This document shows positions 59,200 through 64,000 of a stretch of DNA of 64,000 nucleotides, one piece after another (the first letter of the stretch is position 1; every line of letters starts with the position of its first letter). Position numbers and translations under genes: made by a program. The notes beneath the pieces were generated by a model. That model did not search any database, was not told the origin of the DNA, and worked only from the letters and a program-made list of their open reading frames with translations. Source of the DNA: Flintibacter faecis (GTDB lineage: Bacteria; Bacillota; Clostridia; Oscillospirales; Oscillospiraceae); NCBI RefSeq assembly GCF_014287875.1, contig NZ_JACOPN010000002.1:310001-374000 (forward strand). Reading direction: 5' to 3'.

Positions 59200-59433
59200 C
59201 TATTTCAATTTCAGCACAAATCCCCAGATACTCACCACAATCAAGAGGACACCCAGCAGAAAGAAAACCACACGCCGGTATCCTCTGCTGTGTCGATGGG
59301 CATCCCGCGTACCAGTGGGGTCGCAGAGCCAGTTCCAGTTGCGGATCGCTCCAAACAAAATCACGGCCCCGATGAGCACCGAGGCAATGTACCAATGCTC
59401 TTGCAAAAATGCTGTGATCTGTTCACTGTTCAT
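59200..59433 (-). CDS. Imm17-family immunity membrane protein
   Basis: 77 residues with two membrane helices. The N-terminal ITAFLQEHWYIASVLIGAVI then LFGAIRNWNWLCDPTGTRDA matches the immunity protein 17 pattern I remember. The second helix is VVFFLLGVLLIVVSIWGFVL. Imm17 proteins accompany toxins acting at or across the membrane. ATG follows GAGGAGG. First annotated member of the immunity cluster in the direction of transcription. Confidence 0.75.
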   Translation of the reverse strand: MNSEQITAFLQEHWYIASVLIGAVILFGAIRNWNWLCDPTGTRDAHRHSRGYRRVVFFLLGVLLIVVSIWGFVLKLK

Positions 59434-59486
59434 TCTACTTCCTCCTCACGCAAATACCTGCTGGTATTTCTCTTTTCATACTCTTT

Positions 59487-59657
59487 TCAAACAATAAAAA
59501 AGCCCCACGCCGCACTGTCATAAAGACAGGCTGACGCAGGACATGAAGAAGCCGCGTTGAAGGAGCCGCATCCACCAGCAGATGTAGTTTCTTCAACAAC
59601 CAAAATATTTTTTTCGTATCTTAAAGCAGCAAATTGCTGTCCAATATATTTGTTCAT
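59487..59657 (-). CDS. Possible 56-residue cysteine/serine-rich peptide
   Basis: ATG at 59657, start MNKYIGQQFAALRYEKNILV, C-terminal part with GGCGSFNAASSCPASACLYD and a hydrophobic end WGFFIV. An extended -10 (TGATATAAT at 59695-59703) lies about 40 bases upstream on the same strand, but the RBS is weak. The coding end overlaps a small hairpin and T tract. It resembles a leader-core peptide in outline only; no modifying enzyme is nearby. Confidence 0.4.
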   Translation of the reverse strand: MNKYIGQQFAALRYEKNILVVEETTSAGGCGSFNAASSCPASACLYDSAAWGFFIV

Positions 59658-59694
59658 AGCGGCACCATTTGTTCTGAGCGTAGTTTTATATCTT

Positions 59695-59703
59695 ATTATA
59701 TCA
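59695..59703 (-). promoter_or_regulatory. Candidate extended -10 promoter heading the immunity cluster
   Basis: Minus strand TGATATAAT; the -35 is weak (TTTCAT, 17 bases upstream). It is the only good promoter-like site seen in 59434-59764, so it may drive the small peptide and the immunity genes beyond it. Confidence 0.45.
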
Positions 59704-59764
59704 CAGCACCCCTTCAATGAAAATATTTTGTTGGAAATGCTAATGAAAAATTTTTGTGAATTTG

Positions 59765-60307
59765 TTAAGGCGCAGGGGCTGTTATCTCCATAGTGTCTGG
59801 ATGGATCAGAGTGATTACTTTTCCCTGATGCAAGGCATAGTTGACTGTCTGTGCTGTACCTGAGCGCAGCTTTTTCTGATTATCAAACACACCGATAAGG
59901 TACTCTGCATGATCGACCATATAGTAATTCCTTTTTTTATAACTGGAAACATCCGCAGAATGTGAAATAACAATGGAATCGTTTGCGTTTTGGATCAGCT
60001 TTTTCAATCTATGTCTACTCTGATCCGGCCATTTAGAGTCATAACCGATGAAGGGAACTACAACGACAATTTTAATATCTTCGTATCCCGTTTGTGCCCT
60101 CAATGTCAGCAGCTGTTCTCCAGCCCACATATCCACACCAAGAGCACCGCCGACAAAAAAAGTACGGACAAATTTCTCGTCATGAAGTATCCGAAACTGC
60201 TCCAGGAGACATTCTTTTAATTTTTGGCATAGGGGATCTTCCTCATTATATCCAAAGAAAAATCTTGTTGGTCGGTGGCCGGTAATGGCGCAGGCATACT
60301 GATTCAT
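59765..60307 (-). CDS. SLOG/DUF1273-like protein
   Basis: 180 residues. ACAITGHRPTRFFFGYNEED at the N-terminus, FFVGGALGVDMWAGEQLLTL near 55 and VVVPFIGYDSKWP near 85 fit the SLOG/YpsA (DUF1273) Rossmann fold that binds nucleotide-related ligands. The C-terminus includes YLIGVFDNQKKLRSGTAQTV. SLOG proteins are often linked to mobile or defence loci. ATG at 60307 follows AAGGGTG. Confidence 0.78.
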   Translation of the reverse strand: MNQYACAITGHRPTRFFFGYNEEDPLCQKLKECLLEQFRILHDEKFVRTFFVGGALGVDMWAGEQLLTLRAQTGYEDIKIVVVVPFIGYDSKWPDQSRHRLKKLIQNANDSIVISHSADVSSYKKRNYYMVDHAEYLIGVFDNQKKLRSGTAQTVNYALHQGKVITLIHPDTMEITAPAP

Positions 60308-60464
60308 ATAAATCACCCTTGATAACTGCCTTGATTACGCATATAAAGCAAAAATAACGCAAATAATAATGCGTATAAAGGTTGTATTATAAAATTATAA
60401 CACAATACATACGAAGTATCAAGAATTGCTTTCTGCTATGCTAAAAGAGCAGAGAGGTGAGCGT

Positions 60465-60779
60465 ATGGACGAAGAATTTATCCGCAATCGGATCACAGAA
60501 TTGCGATTGAAAAAAGGTGTTTCAGAATATCAGATGAGCATGGAGTTAGGGCAGAACAGAAGCTATATTCAGGCGATTTCCTCTGGGCGTTCTATGCCGT
60601 CTATGAAGCAGTTCCTCAACATCTGTGAGTATTTTGAAATCACACCGCTTCAATTTTTTGATGCACAGGAAAATAACCCTCAGCTTATCAAGAAGGCTTT
60701 GGACGGAATGAGAAAGATGTCAGATGACGATTTGATTATGCTGATTGGTTTTATAAGTCGCTTAAACACAGAAAACTAA
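60465..60779 (+). CDS. XRE family transcriptional regulator
   Basis: 104 residues: RITELRLKKGVSEYQMSMEL then GQNRSYIQAISSGRSMPSMK, an HTH-3 domain, and a helical tail. ATG at 60465 follows AGAGGTGAG. It is divergent from the SLOG gene and the only plus-strand gene of the element in this window. The AT-rich gap between the two (60308-60464) holds inverted ACGCATAT/ATGCGTAT motifs that may be operators. Confidence 0.82.
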   Translation: MDEEFIRNRITELRLKKGVSEYQMSMELGQNRSYIQAISSGRSMPSMKQFLNICEYFEITPLQFFDAQENNPQLIKKALDGMRKMSDDDLIMLIGFISRLNTEN

Positions 60780-60816
60780 CGATAGGAGGCAGTAAGCGTC
60801 CCGTCGTTAGTTTTTC
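60770..60816 (+). terminator. Terminator after the XRE gene
   Basis: GAAAACTAACGA...TCGTTAGTTTTTC stem with T tract starting inside the XRE stop. The following stretch to 60967 has no ORF that I can support. Confidence 0.7.
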
Positions 60817-60967
60817 ATTTTATGCGCAGCATATTGTGGCAAGCAATGCTTGTGGCTATCCATTTCGCCACAAACTGCTTGTTGAGGGCAGTGCCCCCAA
60901 GCCCCTTTGAACACAGAATTTCATTCTGTGGCTGCGCGTTCTACGAACGCTTTTGACCAGGACCAGC

Positions 60968-62380
60968 TTATCGCTGGCCGTGGTCTTTTTCTTTTTCAAC
61001 ATCCTGTTCTACCTCCATTTTCAGCACTCGATCCACATTGGCCTTTGCCGTTAAAAGCTCCCGCATTTCCTCACGGGAACGCCGGTACTCGGCATAGGTC
61101 TTTTTCTTTTCTTCCAGCAATTTCGCGTACTCCGTCTGTAACTCTTTGACCTTGGGCAGCTTCTTGACGCCCATCTCATCAAAGGCATTCTTAGCAGCCT
61201 GGTGGAGCAGAATTTCTTCCTCATGTTCCTCCCGGAAGTTCTTAGAGTAGCCTGCCTTGCGGTATGCCACATAGACCTCACGGGTCTTGGCATAATTTAC
61301 AATGTGAGTACGCAGAACAGCAATCTCTGCCATGCGCTTTTCAGCCGCTTTGATCTGCGCCGAAAGCTCATTGTGATGTGCCGTGGCAGCCGCAGCCTTT
61401 TCTTCCAAAACCGCATACTCCAGCAGGTTATTCTCTGACAAGTAATTCATGGTCTGCGCCATCTGCTTGAGGTTGAACACCTTGGCCCATCGAGCATAGC
61501 CAGCACCTTTTCCAGCCTGCAATTTTGCTTGAATGTCCACCAGCAGATTGACCTTCGGCGGCTCTGCCTGTGCGACCACTTTCTTTCGTGGGGTATGCGC
61601 TTTCTTCCCGGAGAGAACCGCCTGCAAATCTTCCAATCCATATCCTTCGCCCAGGCTGTCCATTCGGGCGGCTTTCTCCCAACCGGGGAGCTTCAGGCGA
61701 TATGATTTTCCGCGCTTTGATACCTCACAGCCGGACTCTTGCAGCAGCCTCAGCAGCTCTTCAAAGTCAGCAGGACTTTGTGATAATGCATTGTCAATCG
61801 CCACACGAAGCAGCTCTCGGTGAGAGGGCTTTGCCTGATCGCCCAGCCATTTGTTATAGCTCTTTCCGTGAGGTTTCGGGTTCTCTACAATAGACAGTCC
61901 GTTTTCGATGCAGATGGTGTCGCTCAACTGACGGACCGCCTTGGTGCTGCCCCAAAAGTTTCGGAATTTCCGGTCATATTCTAAGCTGACCGATGACCAG
62001 ATAATGTGATTATGAATGTGCGATTTGTCTATATGAGTGCAGACCACAAAGGCATGATTGCCCTTGGTAAAACGCTTGGCAAATTCCACACCCAGCCAGT
62101 TCGCTTCTTCCGGAGTGATCTCACCGGGGCGGAAGGACTGGCGCACATGATAGGCGATCACATCATCCGCGCCGCGCACTCGTCCGGTAGCGGCAATGTA
62201 CTGCCGCTTTGCCAGAAGGAACTCCGCATCCACAGTCCGGCTGTCACACGCATAGCCGGTAATGAGTCTGCCGTCATCTGTTTTCTTTGGGTTGGCCACA
62301 TAGTCGATGATGTCACTGATCGCCCGACTTTCTGTGCGGCCCTTGCCGACATGAAGCGGCATGATTCTCGTGGTTGCCAT
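60968..62380 (-). CDS. Relaxase/mobilisation nuclease (MobP-like)
   Basis: 470 residues. The N-terminal relaxase domain shows VCTHIDKSHIHNHIIWSSVS near 140 (HxxxxHxHN metal-binding motif) and YHVRQSFRPGEITPEEAN. A catalytic Tyr is likely in the first 30 residues (DIIDYVANP). The C-terminal half is coiled-coil (KAAEKRMAEIAVLRTHIVNY and after). It would nick oriT and lead DNA transfer. No MobC-like accessory gene is recognised upstream. ATG follows AAGGAGG. Confidence 0.9.
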   Translation of the reverse strand: MATTRIMPLHVGKGRTESRAISDIIDYVANPKKTDDGRLITGYACDSRTVDAEFLLAKRQYIAATGRVRGADDVIAYHVRQSFRPGEITPEEANWLGVEFAKRFTKGNHAFVVCTHIDKSHIHNHIIWSSVSLEYDRKFRNFWGSTKAVRQLSDTICIENGLSIVENPKPHGKSYNKWLGDQAKPSHRELLRVAIDNALSQSPADFEELLRLLQESGCEVSKRGKSYRLKLPGWEKAARMDSLGEGYGLEDLQAVLSGKKAHTPRKKVVAQAEPPKVNLLVDIQAKLQAGKGAGYARWAKVFNLKQMAQTMNYLSENNLLEYAVLEEKAAAATAHHNELSAQIKAAEKRMAEIAVLRTHIVNYAKTREVYVAYRKAGYSKNFREEHEEEILLHQAAKNAFDEMGVKKLPKVKELQTEYAKLLEEKKKTYAEYRRSREEMRELLTAKANVDRVLKMEVEQDVEKEKDHGQR

Positions 62381-62434
62381 AGGTCAGACCTCCTTCCCGA
62401 AAAGAAAACGGCCTGCCATAGCAGACCGCTTTCA

Positions 62435-62761
62435 CTATTCTATAAAACTTTCTTCATCGAAAAAATTGAACTCATCATCTTCTAAGTGTCTTGGTGGAAA
62501 TCTCATTTCATATTGCTCTTGCGCCAATGCACGGACATCAGGCCGCCTATCCTTTAGTCGATTTTTCAGCCAGGACAACTGCTCTTTCGATAGCCTCCAT
62601 GGAAGATTCAAAAGACGATTCAGTGTCATCAGTTCAGCCTGCTTTTCTGCTGGTAGCGAAGCACAGGATTTACAAATGTGGGATGCATGACCTTTGCCTG
62701 AAAATTTTTCGTTGGCTTTGTATTCGCCACAAATTTTACAATAGTGTCCATGCTTTTTCAT
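62435..62761 (-). CDS. Small zinc-ribbon protein next to AbiE
   Basis: 108 residues. CKICGEYKANEKFSGKGHAS then HICKSCASLPAEKQ contains two CxxC pairs, suggesting a zinc-binding motif. The remainder is helical and acidic. ATG at 62761 overlaps the abiEii stop (ATGA). Its regular coupling to the toxin gene suggests it belongs to the AbiE unit, but I know no function. Confidence 0.65.
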   Translation of the reverse strand: MKKHGHYCKICGEYKANEKFSGKGHASHICKSCASLPAEKQAELMTLNRLLNLPWRLSKEQLSWLKNRLKDRRPDVRALAQEQYEMRFPPRHLEDDEFNFFDEESFIE

Positions 62762-63612
62762 AAGCTGATGCCCTTCTCGCAAAGAACATATAACCTGCGA
62801 ATTGCTTTCATAATCACATCCCATTCCAAATCAGAAGCATAAGAAAACTTTTTACGGTATGCCTCCCAAAGTTTTTGCATAACCGAATCATTTTCCACTT
62901 CGTCAAAAACTTCTTCAGCCTGGTTAAGATACTTCTCCGATCCCCGTTTATGAGCAGTTGCCAGAAGCGCATCATGTAAAATTTTCGGGTTCAGCGTGGT
63001 TCCATGCAGCTGTTCTAAAATGTAAATATCGTAGAAATCTCTCATGCGGGTATTGGTTGTGGTTCTGGTAATAATGGTTTCCAGTTTTTCTGCCAGCACA
63101 GTTTCTAAATTATAAGCCCAAATATCAATGGAGCGATCTTCCAGCATAAGTTTGAATGAATACCGAACCTCTCTTGGAGTGATTGCATCTCCCGTAGAAA
63201 TATCAATTTTCAAAGGGGTCACTACACCATCGAATGTTGTACTCATGCTGACACGAATCCCCGGATACTCTGCTTCATCCATAATCTCCGAAATACTTTT
63301 CAGCTGAAATTTAACACCATCATCAATCGGAACAGTTACGATTGATGAAATTAGATTCTCAATATCCTCCACATTAACATTAGCTCCTTTTATGGTTGCA
63401 TCCAAATCCATCGTAGAGCGGGCATCCAATCCAACCATAGCCGCTACCAACATACCACCCTTCAAGATAAACTTATCACGATACTCAGAAAGAGAAATAC
63501 GCTCCAAAAAACGCTCCATCATGTAGTTCCTCATTAAAATCTGAGCATCTGCGGATTTTTCTCTGGAAAGGTTTCGTATTAAATCTTTAAGCTGCCTTGC
63601 TGTTTTTATCAT
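62758..63612 (-). CDS. AbiEii/AbiGii nucleotidyltransferase toxin
   Basis: 284 residues. The nucleotidyltransferase motif is FILKGGMLVAAMVGLDARST then MDLDATIKG near residue 48 (GG...D.D), with LETVLAEKLETIITRTTTNT and RMRDFYDIYIL near residue 175. AbiE is a type IV toxin-antitoxin abortive-infection system, and AbiEii-family toxins modify tRNA. ATG overlaps the abiEi stop (ATGA). Confidence 0.9.
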   Translation of the reverse strand: MIKTARQLKDLIRNLSREKSADAQILMRNYMMERFLERISLSEYRDKFILKGGMLVAAMVGLDARSTMDLDATIKGANVNVEDIENLISSIVTVPIDDGVKFQLKSISEIMDEAEYPGIRVSMSTTFDGVVTPLKIDISTGDAITPREVRYSFKLMLEDRSIDIWAYNLETVLAEKLETIITRTTTNTRMRDFYDIYILEQLHGTTLNPKILHDALLATAHKRGSEKYLNQAEEVFDEVENDSVMQKLWEAYRKKFSYASDLEWDVIMKAIRRLYVLCEKGISL

Positions 63613-64000
63613 AAAAGTACCTCCAAATACTGTCGTAAAATTTTTTCCACCTTGAACATCCCAGCATATTGCATTAAAGCTCGCAGGTTCTTATCTTTTC
63701 TACGGGCATACGCTTTCAGTGCTCCCTGAAAGGTCTGAATTTCAATTCTGCTACGGCTTCTGAGCAAATCACAGATCGTTCGCTCCATATCATAAACCGG
63801 CACAGTATGCCCGAACGGAGTTTTCGCTGTTGTAAGTCCTACATCATGTAAGTCTGCTTTAATCGTAAAAACTTGAATGCCTTCTGCTTTCATTTTGCTT
63901 GGATTGCATCCAGTTTTGACCGTAACTGTATATTCTATTGGTTCACGGTCTGTCAGATCGTGAAAAAATAAAGCTGTTTCATGTGAAAATACTGCTTGTT
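63609..64000 (-). CDS. AbiEi-family antitoxin, 5' end beyond the window
   Basis: The frame is open to base 64000 with no in-window start required; about 130 residues are visible. SHETALFFHDLTDREPIEYT, VKTGCNPSKMK, and VYDMERTICDLLRSRSRIEI are typical of AbiEi antitoxin/transcriptional repressors. The missing part should include the N-terminal winged HTH. It neutralises AbiEii and represses the operon in known systems. Confidence 0.85.
   Translation of the reverse strand, partial: QAVFSHETALFFHDLTDREPIEYTVTVKTGCNPSKMKAEGIQVFTIKADLHDVGLTTAKTPFGHTVPVYDMERTICDLLRSRSRIEIQTFQGALKAYARRKDKNLRALMQYAGMFKVEKILRQYLEVLL

Noticed and set aside
40349..59433. Toxin or contact-dependent inhibition genes hidden in the cluster
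   Set aside because: No gene shows a secretion leader, RHS/LXG/filamentous repeats or a nuclease-type C-terminal toxin; all are small cytoplasmic or two-helix proteins apart from the fusion.
60780..60967. oriT next to the relaxase gene
   Set aside because: Inverted repeats are present, but I see no nic-site motif that I can support, and the position is 3' of the relaxase gene.

Overview
The first ~33 kb is GC-rich, gene-dense chromosome of a Gram-positive anaerobe, most likely an Oscillospirales (Flavonifractor/Pseudoflavonifractor-like) gut Clostridium. Grounds for this (inference) are class III fructose-bisphosphatase, the hprK and murB-rapZ-yvcK-whiA cluster, strong AGGAGG ribosome binding sites, a Mn2+ riboswitch ahead of mntP, and the interspersed repeat families. 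Genes there cover HMP salvage and uptake (thiD-cytX), three tRNAs, gluconeogenesis (fbp), drug/metabolite transporters (MATE, EamA), base-excision repair, deoC, a FecCD/BtuCD-type ABC importer, siroheme synthesis (a CobA-HemD fusion plus a Met8-like enzyme), a siroheme nitrite/sulfite reductase, dnaE, smpB, a cyclophilin and ssrA.

From 32.7 to 33.2 kb there is an array of four degenerate 5' halves of tRNA-Arg(CCT) followed by one intact copy. It ends beside a tyrosine integrase, so it marks the left attachment site of a large integrated element that runs off the right end of the window.

The element has three parts. (1) 33.5-40.2 kb is an AT-richer integration and regulation module: integrase, excisionase-like HTH proteins, a solitary MazF, a sigma-like factor preceded by overlapping mini-ORFs, an XRE regulator with an ImmA/IrrE protease, palindromic operators, and a WYL regulator. 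(2) 40.2-59.4 kb is about 22 consecutive minus-strand genes that look like immunity proteins of polymorphic-toxin systems (DUF4261, CbrC, SMI1/KNR4, SUFU, DUF4253, DUF4259, DUF2185, DUF2262, DUF2004, DUF4241, DUF5713, Imm17, ankyrin, an EF-Tu domain III-like protein). It includes one 2230-residue fusion of many such domains, and no toxin gene is visible. (3) 59.8-64 kb holds a SLOG-family protein, an XRE regulator, a MobP-like relaxase and an AbiE toxin-antitoxin pair.

The main hypothesis is that the element is a mobile acquired-immunity island: orphan immunity genes gathered against toxins of competing bacteria, carried with a mobilisation module and an AbiE system and entered at tRNA-Arg. 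Domain names come from remembered family signatures and were not checked by a profile search.
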